A DNA stretch of 64,000 nucleotides from Palsa-506 sp963707065. GTDB taxonomy: Bacteria; Actinomycetota; Actinomycetes; Streptosporangiales; Streptosporangiaceae. Position numbers and translations under genes: made by a program. The DNA lies in contig CAVPPJ010000034.1 in the NCBI GenBank assembly GCA_963707065.1, forward strand, positions 81,499 to 145,498, written 5' to 3'. The notes beneath the pieces were generated by a model. It ran no database searches. It was not told the origin of the DNA and saw only the letters and a program-made list of their open reading frames with translations. Shown here one piece after another: positions 9,637 to 18,247 of the stretch. Position 1 is the first letter of the stretch. The number at the start of each line of letters is the position of its first letter.

Positions 9637-9897
9637 TCACAGCAGCCCTCGTTCCAGGTACCGCGACCAGACGATGGCCCCCAGGTAGCTGAAGGACGCC
9701 AGCCAGAGCGCCACGTCGACGTAGACGGTGCGGCGCGCGAACGCGGCGAAGTACAGCACCGCGAGCGCCGCCTGCGTCGAGATCGTGTTCAGGGCCACGA
9801 TGCGGTCCGAGATCGTGGGGCCCGCTGCCAGCCGGATCAGCAGCAGGGCCGCGATGGCGACCTCCCCGATCGCGACGGCCCCGTAGAACGCCGTCAC
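9637..9897 (-). CDS. mrpF: Mrp antiporter subunit F
   Basis: An 86-residue membrane protein of the MnhF/MrpF family with three helices and the conserved stretch AAGPTISDRIVALN between helices 1 and 2. The start overlaps the stop of mrpE by four bases, so translation is coupled. The length is typical of the family. Confidence 0.9.
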   Translation of the reverse strand: MTAFYGAVAIGEVAIAALLLIRLAAGPTISDRIVALNTISTQAALAVLYFAAFARRTVYVDVALWLASFSYLGAIVWSRYLERGLL

Positions 9898-10445
9898 TGC
9901 CTGCCCGCCCCTGCGCGCGGGCGCGATCGCGGTCGCAGCAACCTCAGCAGGCGCTCCGCCGGACGGGTGATAGCCCGCGACGCGCCCGCCCGGCCGCCAT
10001 CGGGGACGGCGACCGCGTGGTACTGCAGCTGACCACGGCTCGGGTCGAGGTCGACGAGCTGGTTGTCGACCACGACCGACGTCATGAGGCCTATGGCGGT
10101 GAGTCCGCCAGCGCTCCGTTGCCGAGTTTCAGCGATCACCATGCCGCTGGTCAGCGGCCTGCGCGGGTCCCAGATCCGCCGCGCGAGCCGCACGTTCGAC
10201 GTGACGATCCGGCCGCCGGTCGCCGCGAGCAGCCAGATCACCCCGGCCAGCCAGCGCGGGTCGAGCAGCAGCCAGGGACCCGCCGCGCTGCCCAGCGGCG
10301 CGAGCGCGACGGCGGTTGCGGCGGCCACCAGGGCGCCGAACAGGAGCTGCTCCGCGGTCAGCGTCCAGGTCAGCAGCACCCAGACGAGGAACGCCCAGCA
10401 GAAGATGGCCCCGGTCCGGATGGACGCGGACTGCCACGATGCCAT
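9894..10445 (-). CDS. mrpE: Mrp antiporter subunit E
   Basis: A 183-residue MnhE/MrpE-family protein: two membrane segments about residues 12-60 and another about 68-85, then a cytosolic domain with TAIGLMTSVVVDN and a basic C-terminal tail (RLLRLLRPRSRPRAGAGRQ) longer than usual. It is the first gene of the operon E-F-G-DUF4040-(E/B)-C-D. The 5' end faces a PAS-SpoIIE phosphatase gene across about 144 bases, where the promoters of both units should lie; no clear consensus was recognised. Confidence 0.9.
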   Translation of the reverse strand: MASWQSASIRTGAIFCWAFLVWVLLTWTLTAEQLLFGALVAAATAVALAPLGSAAGPWLLLDPRWLAGVIWLLAATGGRIVTSNVRLARRIWDPRRPLTSGMVIAETRQRSAGGLTAIGLMTSVVVDNQLVDLDPSRGQLQYHAVAVPDGGRAGASRAITRPAERLLRLLRPRSRPRAGAGRQ

Positions 10446-10589
10446 GTCAGCTCCCTACGTCGAACGGCACCTGCCGTACCCGTGGCCCGGGCGCCAAACA
10501 TGCCAGACTGACTGCCAGAATCCGCTGGGTGTTTGCGGGCCTCCCTGAGCGGTAGTGGTCAGGGAAAGCTAGTAGATAGGACGTGGCCG

Positions 10590-12662
10590 ATGCCGCAATC
10601 GCCTGGTCGCCCGGGGCTGGAGAGCGAGATCTCCGGGCTGGCCGAGCGTCGCGGGCAGTTGCGGCAGGCCGCCTCGCTACCCGGCGCGCAGCTGCCGCAG
10701 CTGCTTGAGGCCGCGTTCGCCGAGCTGGACGGGGCGATCGACGCGCTGACCGCGCTGCGGGCGCAGACGGCCACCGAGTCGGCGACCGACCGGCTCGCCG
10801 CCGGGCAGCAGGGAGACCGCCGGCTGCTGCAGGCGGTTTTCCAGGAAGCGCCGGTACCGCTGTTCCTGCTCGACCGCGATGGCACCGTCCGGCGGGCTAA
10901 CCGGCGGGCCGGACACCTGCTCGGCTTTTCCCCCGGTTACGCCACCGGAAAGCCGTTCACGGCCTTCGTCGAGCTGCCGGCCCGCGCGGCCGTGCAGACC
11001 CACCTCGCTGCCGCCCGGCGCACCGGCGCGGCGCGGCAGGTCCGGTGCGGCCTGCTGGGCGCCGCGGGCCCGGTGCCCAATGTGCTCGATATCGGCCCGG
11101 TCAGCCTGCCGGGTGAACCCGACCAGCTGATTGTCGCGGCGACCCGCGCTGGCCCGGCTGCCGAGGCCGCCCGTCGCGGCCGCCCGGCGGCGGCCGCCCG
11201 CCATCCGGACACAGCCGGTAAGGGTCCGCGAGCTACCCCCGTTCCGCCTAGCGGCCCTGACCCGTCGGCCGGCCCTGACCCGTCGGCCGGTCCTGACCCG
11301 TCGGCCGGTCCTGTTCCGTCGGCCGATCCGGTTCCGCGAGCGCACCTGGACGACCAGTCCGTCGCCGAGGTCCGCACGGCTACCGGCCGGCTCGACTTGC
11401 TGGGCGCGGCTACCCGGCTGGTGCTAGAGAACGCCACGGTCAGCGAGTCCGTCATGCTGCAGCGCTGCGCCAGGCTGCTGGCCAGCAAGCTCGCCGCCTG
11501 GGTCATCGTCGACGTGGAACGGCAGGGGCAGCTGCGGCGGCAGTTCGTCATCGGCCCGCAGGACGAGCGGTCCGCGGAGCTGGCCCGGTCCGTGGCGAGT
11601 GTCGACCCCCAGCCGGACTCCGCGCCCTGCCAGGTGCACGACTCCGGCAGCTCCCTGCTGATCGCGCACGCCGAGGACGGCGGCTTGCTGGGCGCCGGCC
11701 CGGACGGCATACCAGTCCTCGCGCTGCTGGGCGCGACGTCGGTACTCGCCGTCCCGCTGTCGGACGGCGAGCGTTCCTATGGCGCCCTGACTCTCGCGAG
11801 GCGGACCGGCGCAGGTTACTTCAGCACGGCTGACGTCGGCCTGGTGGAGGAGATCGGGGAGCATCTGGCGCTCGCGATCAGGGTGGACCGGATGCTGCGG
11901 CAGCGCGCTGACGTGGCCGATGCGCTGCAGGCGGGACTGCGCCCGCCGGAGCTGCCCGCCATCCCCGGCGTCGAGATCGCCGCGGCTCACCAGGACGCCA
12001 CCGGCCTGCCCGGGCCCGGCGGTGACTTCTACAACGTGTACCGCACGCCCGGCGGCTGGGGGGTGGCGATCGGCGATGTCTGCGGGAAGGGAGATGGTGC
12101 GGTGGCGGTAACTGCCGCCGCACGGCATGCCATCCGGGTCGCCGGGCACTGGTGCGCCGATCCGGCCGAGGTACTGCGCATGGTCAACGAGATAATGCTG
12201 GCCGAGGAATTCGGCGGCCGGTTCGTCACGGCGGATGCTGCGCACCTGCAGTGGCGGGACGGCGTCCTGCGGGTCACTGTCGGCAGCGCCGGGCACCCGC
12301 TGCCCGTGCTGGTCCGCCCGGACGGGCGGGTGCAGACGATGAACGGCGGCGGCCTGCCGCTCGGGATCTTTCCCGACCCGGGACCGCAGGCGCAGGAACT
12401 TGAGCTGTCCAAGGGCGACATGCTGTTCTTCTACACCGATGGCCTGACCGACGCGCGCGGTCCCGGCCTGACCTCATTCGAGGACCGGCTGACCGAGGAA
12501 CTCGCCGTGCTGGCCGGCAAGCCGCCCGCCGAGGTGGCCGCGCGGATGCAGAAGGCCGCGCTGGAATTCTGCGGCGGCCAGCTGCGGGACGATATGACCA
12601 TGCTTGTCCTGCGGGCGGGTGAGCCGCCGGCGCGTGACCGCGGGCCGGCCGAAACCAGCTAG
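10590..12662 (+). CDS. PAS-GAF-SpoIIE (PP2C) serine phosphatase
   Basis: A 690-residue soluble regulator. The ATG at 10590 is preferred over a TTG 57 bases upstream because it is the first conventional start. Order: helical N-terminus, PAS about residues 75-190 (VPLFLLDRDGTVRRANR), a Pro/Ala/Ser linker made of four GPDPSA-type repeats, GAF about 265-445, and a SpoIIE/PP2C domain about 455-685 with metal-binding aspartates in GPGGDFYNVY and IGDVCGKGDGA. Such phosphatases dephosphorylate anti-anti-sigma factors. No kinase or STAS partner lies next to it, so the target is unknown. It is divergent from the antiporter operon and is followed 21 bases later by a YihY-type gene. Confidence 0.92.
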   Translation: MPQSPGRPGLESEISGLAERRGQLRQAASLPGAQLPQLLEAAFAELDGAIDALTALRAQTATESATDRLAAGQQGDRRLLQAVFQEAPVPLFLLDRDGTVRRANRRAGHLLGFSPGYATGKPFTAFVELPARAAVQTHLAAARRTGAARQVRCGLLGAAGPVPNVLDIGPVSLPGEPDQLIVAATRAGPAAEAARRGRPAAAARHPDTAGKGPRATPVPPSGPDPSAGPDPSAGPDPSAGPVPSADPVPRAHLDDQSVAEVRTATGRLDLLGAATRLVLENATVSESVMLQRCARLLASKLAAWVIVDVERQGQLRRQFVIGPQDERSAELARSVASVDPQPDSAPCQVHDSGSSLLIAHAEDGGLLGAGPDGIPVLALLGATSVLAVPLSDGERSYGALTLARRTGAGYFSTADVGLVEEIGEHLALAIRVDRMLRQRADVADALQAGLRPPELPAIPGVEIAAAHQDATGLPGPGGDFYNVYRTPGGWGVAIGDVCGKGDGAVAVTAAARHAIRVAGHWCADPAEVLRMVNEIMLAEEFGGRFVTADAAHLQWRDGVLRVTVGSAGHPLPVLVRPDGRVQTMNGGGLPLGIFPDPGPQAQELELSKGDMLFFYTDGLTDARGPGLTSFEDRLTEELAVLAGKPPAEVAARMQKAALEFCGGQLRDDMTMLVLRAGEPPARDRGPAETS
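11253..11324 (+). repeat. 18-bp tandem repeat in phosphatase linker
   Basis: Four 18-bp units encode GPDPSA, GPDPSA, GPDPSA and GPVPSA in the linker between the PAS and GAF domains. The first three differ by only one or two bases. Confidence 0.85.
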
Positions 12663-12683
12663 CCGGAAAGGCAGGTCGCGGCG

Positions 12684-13766
12684 GTGAACCTGGTCGAGCG
12701 CGGGATCCGGCGGGTAGACGCGGTCCAGCAGCGGCACAAGGCATCCGCGTTCGTCTTCGGCGTCGTCAAGAAATACGGCGACGACAACGGGGGCACCCTG
12801 GCGTCGAGCCTCGCGCACTCAGCCTTTGTCGCGGTCTTCCCCCTGCTGCTCGTTCTGGTGACGATCCTGGGCCTGGTAGCGGCAGGCAATCCGTCGTTGC
12901 AAAATGACGTGGTTAACGCTGCTACCAGCCAGTTTCCTGGGCAGATCGGGCATCAGCTGAACGGCATCCATGCGCTGCGGCGCTCGAGCGCGCTCGGCCT
13001 GGTCGTCGGATTGCTCGGGTTGCTCTGGGGCGCGACCGGGCTTGCCCAGGCAGCGCTGTTCACGATGGAGCAGGTGTGGAACCTGCCGGGCCCGGCGCGG
13101 CCGGGATACCTGCCGCGCCTCGCGCGCTCCGTGATATTTCTCGCTGTGCTCGGGTCAGTCGTGATAGTTACGACGCTGCTCGCGGGCCTTGACACTTTTG
13201 GCCACAACGCCATCGCCGTTGTTGTGCTCGCGGAAGTGCTCGCGGTCGTGGCGAACGTCGGGCTGTACTTCGTCAGTTTCCGCGTGCTGACACCGAAGGG
13301 CGTGCCGAGCCGGGCTCTCGTCCCCGGCGCGATTGCCGGCGGTATGGCCTGGACGCTGCTGCAGGCGCTCAGTACCTATCTGGTCCATCACTATCTGCAT
13401 AGCGACTCGGTCTATGGCGCGTTCGCGATCGTGCTCGGCCTGGTCGCATGGATCTACCTCGGCGTGCAGGTGACGGTTTATGCGGCCGAGGTGAATGTCG
13501 TGCTCGCGCGCCGGCTGTGGCCGCGCTCGATCGTCCAGCCGCCGCTGACGGAGGCCGACCGGGCGGCGATGGCACTCCAGGCGCTGCAGAACCAGCGACG
13601 GGAAGAACAGCACGTCAGGGTGTCCTTTGCCGACCGGCCGCGCGGGACCAAGGCCGGCCCTGACACGCCGCGGACACCTGAGGAGATTGCACCGCCCGCG
13701 GAATCCGGCCGCCCCGCGGAATCTGCGCAGGTGGCAGAATCCGCGAGTGACGGCAGCGCAAGCTGA
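12684..13766 (+). CDS. YihY/BrkB family inner membrane protein
   Basis: A 360-residue protein starting at GTG 12684. It has about six membrane segments and the family features FPLLLVLVTILGLV near the N-terminus and the later stretch DSVYGAFAIVLGLVAWIYLG. The C-terminal 70 residues are charged and Pro/Glu/Ser-rich, presumably cytosolic. BrkB/YihY proteins were once called ribonuclease BN; their role is unsettled, with envelope or transport functions proposed. It follows the SpoIIE phosphatase by 21 bases and may share its transcript. Confidence 0.85.
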   Translation: MNLVERGIRRVDAVQQRHKASAFVFGVVKKYGDDNGGTLASSLAHSAFVAVFPLLLVLVTILGLVAAGNPSLQNDVVNAATSQFPGQIGHQLNGIHALRRSSALGLVVGLLGLLWGATGLAQAALFTMEQVWNLPGPARPGYLPRLARSVIFLAVLGSVVIVTTLLAGLDTFGHNAIAVVVLAEVLAVVANVGLYFVSFRVLTPKGVPSRALVPGAIAGGMAWTLLQALSTYLVHHYLHSDSVYGAFAIVLGLVAWIYLGVQVTVYAAEVNVVLARRLWPRSIVQPPLTEADRAAMALQALQNQRREEQHVRVSFADRPRGTKAGPDTPRTPEEIAPPAESGRPAESAQVAESASDGSAS

Positions 13767-13830
13767 TCACTGCCGCGAGCTCGTCTAGCCACTCATGTTC
13801 GGTCAGCCGCTCGGGTGCGCGCCCACCCGC

Positions 13831-14250
13831 TCACGCCTTCAGGCTGCCATCTCCGTCCTCGCCTAGCGCGGCCTCGCGGATTTCGTGATGCGCGTCACCG
13901 GTAGCGCGCAACTCGTCGTCGGAGGCATGCTCCAGCGTCATCAGGGCGTTGTCGGCACCGGGCAGCGCCTGCAGGATCTCATCGAGCTTGCGCTGGGTCG
14001 CTGCCTGCTGGCGCGCCTGGGTGTGCTGGATGACGAAAACCATGGCCAGGGTCAGGGCGGCGACCAGGCTCTGAAAGATGCTCTCCCAGCGCGCGGGAAA
14101 GCCGATGGCGACACTGATGATGATCCACACGATGGCCGCGACGACGATGGCCAGCGCGGTCAGCGGACGTGACGTCCGCCGGTCCAGTTCGGACAGCAGC
14201 CGGCTACCTAGCGGCCGTCCCCGGCCAGCTTGCAGGTCTGGTTCGGCCAT
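13831..14250 (-). CDS. Low-affinity iron permease family protein
   Basis: A 139-residue membrane protein with two helices (about 30-50 and 62-80) followed by MVFVIQHTQARQQAATQRK and LDEILQALPGADNALMTLE, the hallmark of the Fet4-like 'low affinity iron permease' family in its short bacterial form. The bacterial members have no proven iron transport activity. It starts at ATG 14250 with AGGAGGCC-like upstream bases and is convergent with the YihY gene. Confidence 0.8.
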   Translation of the reverse strand: MAEPDLQAGRGRPLGSRLLSELDRRTSRPLTALAIVVAAIVWIIISVAIGFPARWESIFQSLVAALTLAMVFVIQHTQARQQAATQRKLDEILQALPGADNALMTLEHASDDELRATGDAHHEIREAALGEDGDGSLKA

Positions 14251-14290
14251 CCTGGCCTCCCGGGTAATCGCAGTTCACTGGCCGCCCACA

Positions 14291-15304
14291 TTATTCATTG
14301 AGCAGCCGGATTACCGCGGCCTCAAAGCCGCCCTGAGTCGCTGGCCAACCCGGCCGGACGCCCGCACCGAGCCGGTCCATCGGGAAGCGGACCGTCTCGC
14401 CGTCGAGATAGCGGTCGATCAGCCGCCCGTCAATGTAGGAGCGCCGGCAAACCGCCGGAGTGTTCCCCAGGTAGTCCGCGACCTCACTGACGATGCGGCT
14501 CACCGCGCGCTTGCGCGCGGACGGCGAGGCGGCCGCGTGGCCGGAAACTGCCAGCCCTACTGCGGCGAGCACAGTAGCGTGCCACGTCCTGAGATCTTTC
14601 GCGCTGACCTCCTGGCCGAACAGGTCCCGCAGGTAGCTGTTCATGTCGCCGCTGTCCAGCTCGCGCCAGCCGCCGCGGTCCCGGTAGGCGAGCAGCCGCT
14701 GGCCCGGGGGGCGCTTGCGGCGCAGCGTGCAGACGACCGTTCGCACTGGTGCGGCAGCGATCACGAGCATCCGTTCCTTGCCGCTTTTCGCCGGGTACTC
14801 GAACACCAGCCCGTCCCGGGTGCAGTGGACGTGGTCGCGCTGCAGCGTCATCAGGCCGTAGCTGCCGTTCTCCTCCGCATAGCGGTCACCGCCGATGCGG
14901 AACAAGCCCACGTCAAGCAGGGTAAACGCGGTTGCCAGCACCCGCTGCCTGGACAAGGCCCGGCGGGCGAGCTGAGTGCTGGCGATCTCGCGGGCCGCCG
15001 GGAGGCTGGCCGCCACAGCAAGGACGTGGTCGTGTTTCTCGCGGTCTCTCCTCACCCGCCATTCGGCGTGGTACAGGTACTGCCGCCTGCCTGCCGCGTC
15101 CACGCCGGTCGCCTGCAGGTGCCCGTTGGCATGCGGGCAGATCCAGACGTCCGCCCACCCGGGCGGAATCACGAGCTGCCGGATCCGGTCCAGGTCAGCG
15201 GGATCCGGCCGGCTGCCCGCGGCAGTGAGGTACTGGAAGCCGCGGCCGCGCGGTATCCGCCGCAGGCCAGCGGCCGATGTGTCGCTACGGCGCAGCCGCG
15301 GCAT
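14291..15304 (-). CDS. DNA topoisomerase IB
   Basis: A 337-residue eukaryotic/poxvirus-type topoisomerase IB. An N-terminal clamp domain (VIPPGWADVWICPHANGHLQ, about residues 45-75) precedes the catalytic core. The core contains the lysine loop YPAKSGKE and the block KDLRTWHATVLAA, and ends with the nucleophile Tyr290 in RRSYIDGRLID. It relaxes supercoils by a 3'-phosphotyrosine intermediate. The length is normal for bacterial members, which are common in actinomycetes as accessory enzymes. It stands alone between the iron-permease-like gene and the ThDP enzyme, all on the same strand. Confidence 0.92.
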   Translation of the reverse strand: MPRLRRSDTSAAGLRRIPRGRGFQYLTAAGSRPDPADLDRIRQLVIPPGWADVWICPHANGHLQATGVDAAGRRQYLYHAEWRVRRDREKHDHVLAVAASLPAAREIASTQLARRALSRQRVLATAFTLLDVGLFRIGGDRYAEENGSYGLMTLQRDHVHCTRDGLVFEYPAKSGKERMLVIAAAPVRTVVCTLRRKRPPGQRLLAYRDRGGWRELDSGDMNSYLRDLFGQEVSAKDLRTWHATVLAAVGLAVSGHAAASPSARKRAVSRIVSEVADYLGNTPAVCRRSYIDGRLIDRYLDGETVRFPMDRLGAGVRPGWPATQGGFEAAVIRLLNE

Positions 15305-15358
15305 GCCCCGTCTCCGTTCTAAGCGGATCCTGAGCAGGTTCTCCTCAGGCGGCGATCG

Positions 15359-17153
15359 TCAGCTGTCGTTGCCGGGCAGGAGTTCTTGGGCCTTGGTCTT
15401 CAGGCCCTCCTTGATCACGCCCCAGCGGTTCTCGTCACCCTTCAGCAGGGCCATGGCGGCGTCCTTGGCCTGCTCGAAGGTGGCGTGCGGCGGGATCGGC
15501 GGCACGTCCGGGTCGGTCCGGACATCCAGCAGGGTAGGCCGGTCAGCGGACAGCGCTCGTTCCCATGCCGGGCCTAGCTGATCAGGCTTGTCGACATTAA
15601 TGCCGTGCAGGCCCGAGACTGGCGGCGAAGGCTGCGTAGTCGACATCAGGCAGCACCTGGGACTCGGTGAACTTCGGCGCGCCTTCCATTGCGCGCATTT
15701 CCCAGGTGACCTGATTGAGGTCGTTGTTGTGCAGGACCGCGATGATGAGCCGCGGATCGGTCCATTCCCGCCAGTAGTGCTTGATGGTGATCAGCTCGGC
15801 GAGGCCGTTCATCTGCATCGCGCCGTCGCCGGCAAACACGATGACCGGCCGGTCCGGGCAGCCGAACTTAGCGCCGATGCCGTACGGCACCCCGGGTCCC
15901 ATGGTGGCCAGATTCCCCGACAGCGAGCCGCGCATGTGATCGCGGAACTTCAGCTGCCGGGCGTACCAGTTCGCCGACGAGCCGGAGTCGGCGGTGATGA
16001 TCGCGTTGCCGGGCAGCCGGGATGACAGCTCGGCGAACAGCCGCATCGGATTGACCGGGTCGGCGTCGACCATGGCCTCGGCCTCCATCACCTGCCACCA
16101 GCGCGCGACCTTGGCCTCGATGTCCTCACGCCAGGCCCGGTCCTGCTTGCGCTGCAGGCGCGGTATGAGCGCCCGCAGCGTGGCGGCGGCGTCCCCGACG
16201 AGGTTGACCTCATAGGGATAGCGCATGCCGATGTACTTGGCATCGATATCGATCTGCACCGCGCGAGCCTGATCGAAGGCAGGCAGGAACTGGGTATAAG
16301 GGAAGCTAGAGCCCACCGTCAGCAGCGTGTCGCAGTCCCTCATCATGTCGTAGCTCGGCCGCGTCCCGAGCAGGCCGATCGAGCCGGTGACATAGGGCAG
16401 ATCGTCAGCGAGGACGTCCTTGCCCAGCAACGGCTTGGCCACCCCGGCGCCGAGCAGCTCAGCAACTTGCTGGAGTTCCGCGCGTGCGCCACGGGCACCC
16501 GAGCCGGCCAGGATCGCCACCTTCTGCCCGGCGTTGAGAATCTCCGCGGCCCGGCCGATCGCGGCATCGCCCGGCACCGCCACCGGCCAGTCGGTGCCGA
16601 TGCTGGACGGCACCATCTTGAACTCGTGCGTTGGTCCGGAGTACTCAAGCTCCTGCACGTCAGACGGGATGATGATCGCGACCGGTGCCCGCTCGGCCAG
16701 CGCCACCCGGATGGCCCGGTCCAGCACGTTCGGCAGCTGCTCGGGGACGGTGATCATCTGCACGTAATCGCTGGCGACGTCCTTAAACAGGCTCAGCAGG
16801 TCGACTTCCTGCTGGTAGGAGCCGCCCATCGCGGAGCGGCTGGTCTGCCCGGCGATCGCCAGGACCGGGACGTGGTCGAGCTTCGCGTCATACAGGCCGT
16901 TAAGAAGATGGATCGCGCCCGGCCCTGAGGTCGCCGCGCACACGCCGAGACGACCGGTGAACTTCGAATAGCCGACAGCCTCGAAGGCACTCATCTCCTC
17001 ATGCCGGGCCTGCACGAATTTCGGGCTGTTCTCCGCCCGGCCCCAGGCGGCGAGCAGGCCGTTGATGCCGTCACCGGGGAAGCCGAAGACCTTCTCTACG
17101 CCCCAGTCGCGCAGTCGTTGGAGCAAGTAATCGGCGACTGTCATCGCGGCCAT
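15359..17153 (-). CDS. Pyruvate-oxidase-type ThDP enzyme, single-base frameshift near 15613
   Basis: A thiamine-diphosphate enzyme of the PoxB/acetolactate synthase superfamily, about 597 residues when repaired. It starts at ATG 17153 with an AGGAGG site. The N-terminal PYR domain carries the catalytic glutamate in QARHEEMSAFEAVGY. The central domain has LAGSGARGARAELQQ, and the C-terminal PP domain has the ThDP/Mg motif FAGDGAMQMNGLAEL with HNNDLNQVTWE. An extra base in a run of C (15612-15614) moves the last 90 or so residues (LHGINVDKPDQLGPAW onwards) to another frame. Pyruvate:quinone oxidoreductase giving acetate and CO2 is the likeliest reaction, but substrate choice cannot be read from the sequence. 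Confidence 0.85.
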
Positions 17154-17593
17154 CAGTGATCCTCCTGGCTATAGCTGGTTAACCCGGCCGACGGGCCCAG
17201 GTCAGCTCATGGCGCGCACCTCTACCCGCCGGCGGCCAACTCATTCACCGCAAGAGAGAGCTGATAGCCGTGGCCGGGCCGGACTAGACCGGAGCCTGCG
17301 GGCTCGTACCAGTCCCCCGGGCGCGCTGCCCGTTGCGCCATCGACAGGGCGGAGCGCCCGGAAGGGCTGGCGTCCGACGTGGAACAGGTGCCGGCCTGGC
17401 AGGTGTCTCGATGGGCGACCAGACCGCGACGCATCCCGGCGCAGCATTCGTGCATGAAGCGCAAGCTGCCGGGTACTGCGAGCTCCCAGCCACGAGAGGA
17501 GGCGCCGCACGTGATGAATCGCGCCACGCGCGCCTGGCTGCCGTCCGCCGCGCGGCCCGCCCATGTCAAAGACACCGCAGAGAGGAGTCAGCC
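17154..17593. other. Intergenic region, no convincing gene
   Basis: The 440 bases between the ThDP enzyme and a tiny membrane-peptide gene show no conserved coding frame. A possible small frame (GTG 17511 or ATG 17514 to 17630, about 39 codons) follows a good GAGAGGAGG site but overlaps the next gene out of frame and has no recognisable features. Promoters of both flanking genes should lie here. Confidence 0.5.
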
Positions 17594-17668
17594 ATGTACA
17601 TCGGCCTGGGAACTGTCGTCGTCATCGTGATCATCGTGCTCGCCATCATGTTCCTGCGCAGGGCATGA
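17594..17668 (+). CDS. 24-residue single-pass membrane peptide
   Basis: A very short gene: ATG 17594 after GAGAGGAG, encoding a Met-Tyr-Ile-Gly-Leu-Gly start, one long Val/Ile-rich helix and an Arg-Arg-Ala end. The strong ribosome site, clean hydrophobic helix, positive C-terminus and a 46-base hairpin just after the stop support a real gene. Peptides of this pattern are seen in many actinomycete genomes without known function. Membrane location is inferred. Confidence 0.7.
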   Translation: MYIGLGTVVVIVIIVLAIMFLRRA

Positions 17669-17681
17669 CTCACACATCCTG

Positions 17682-17727
17682 AATGCCACGGGCCGGCCGC
17701 GATCGATCGCGGCCGGCCCGTGGCATT
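17682..17727. terminator. Perfect 46-base palindrome, probable terminator
   Basis: Two 23-base arms, perfectly complementary and centred between 17704 and 17705, with no unpaired loop in the DNA. It starts 14 bases after the stop of the 24-residue peptide gene. There is no U-tract, as is usual for actinomycete terminators. It would work for transcripts from either side. Confidence 0.75.
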
Positions 17728-17844
17728 GCTGGCTTACGTCACTCTTGCCCCGAGCCATCAAGGTCAGCGACCGGGTCTGCCTGTCGTTCAACATCGCGTG
17801 CGGCTTCTGCAAGAACGGCCAGCGCGGCTCCTGCACGCCGATGG

Positions 17845-17873
17845 CAATTTATATCGTGATACGATATAAATTG
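17845..17873. promoter_or_regulatory. AT-rich palindromic operator
   Basis: A perfect inverted repeat with 13-base arms (CAATTTATATCGT and its complement) around a 3-base spacer, centre 17859. Its AT-richness stands out sharply in this GC-rich DNA. It lies about 72 bases before the GTG of the repeat peptide at 17945. The core TATCGTGATACGATA is the kind of site bound by a dimeric helix-turn-helix regulator; which family is not known from this window. Confidence 0.7.
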
Positions 17874-17944
17874 GTCGCACGGCGGATGCTGCGCAGTTAC
17901 GGAATGCGATGCGCAGGTCCCGTGATCAGTCGAAGGAGGATCTC

Positions 17945-18247
17945 GTGCCATCCAGCCAGCAGCCCAGCTCGCCAATGCCGCCGGACCCGCCCGGCCGGGA
18001 GGACATCCTGCAGTCCAGGCAGCTTCCGGCAGCGCCTTCCGCCAGCCAGCCGGTCTCGCCAATGCCGCCGGACCCGCCCGGCCGGGAGGACATCCTGCAG
18101 TCCAGGCAGCCTCCGGCAGCGCCTTCCGCCAGCCAGCCGGTCTCGCCAATGCCGCCGGACCCGCCCGGCCGGGAGGACATCCATGCAGTCCAGGCAGCCT
18201 CCAGCGGCGTAGATGCCGATCTGCAGGTCGGCCCTGGTCACGGCTAG
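17945..18247 (+). CDS. Pro-rich peptide built from 29-residue repeats
   Basis: A 100-residue product starting at GTG 17945, nine bases after a consensus AAGGAGG ribosome site and downstream of the palindromic operator. It consists almost wholly of two full and one partial copy of a 29-residue unit containing SPMPPDPPGREDI and PAAPSASQ. It is hydrophilic and likely disordered, with no signal peptide or membrane helix. It may be a true repeat protein, or a regulator gene whose body was replaced by repeat expansion. It is convergent with, and overlaps the end of, the HAD gene by four bases. Confidence 0.55.
   Translation: MPSSQQPSSPMPPDPPGREDILQSRQLPAAPSASQPVSPMPPDPPGREDILQSRQPPAAPSASQPVSPMPPDPPGREDIHAVQAASSGVDADLQVGPGHG
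17969..18229 (+). repeat. 87-bp tandem repeat, two full units plus a partial
   Basis: Units begin at 17969, 18056 and 18143. The first two differ at only a few positions and the third diverges after about 40 bases. The 87-bp period equals 29 codons, so the frame is kept. Confidence 0.9.

Noticed and set aside
17511..17630. 39-codon frame after a strong ribosome site
   Set aside because: It overlaps the better-supported 24-residue peptide gene out of frame and ends in a Ser run with no recognisable feature; left as a possibility only.
17969..18229. CRISPR-like look of regularly spaced repeats
   Set aside because: Whole 87-bp units are repeated with no unique spacers; it is a coding tandem repeat.
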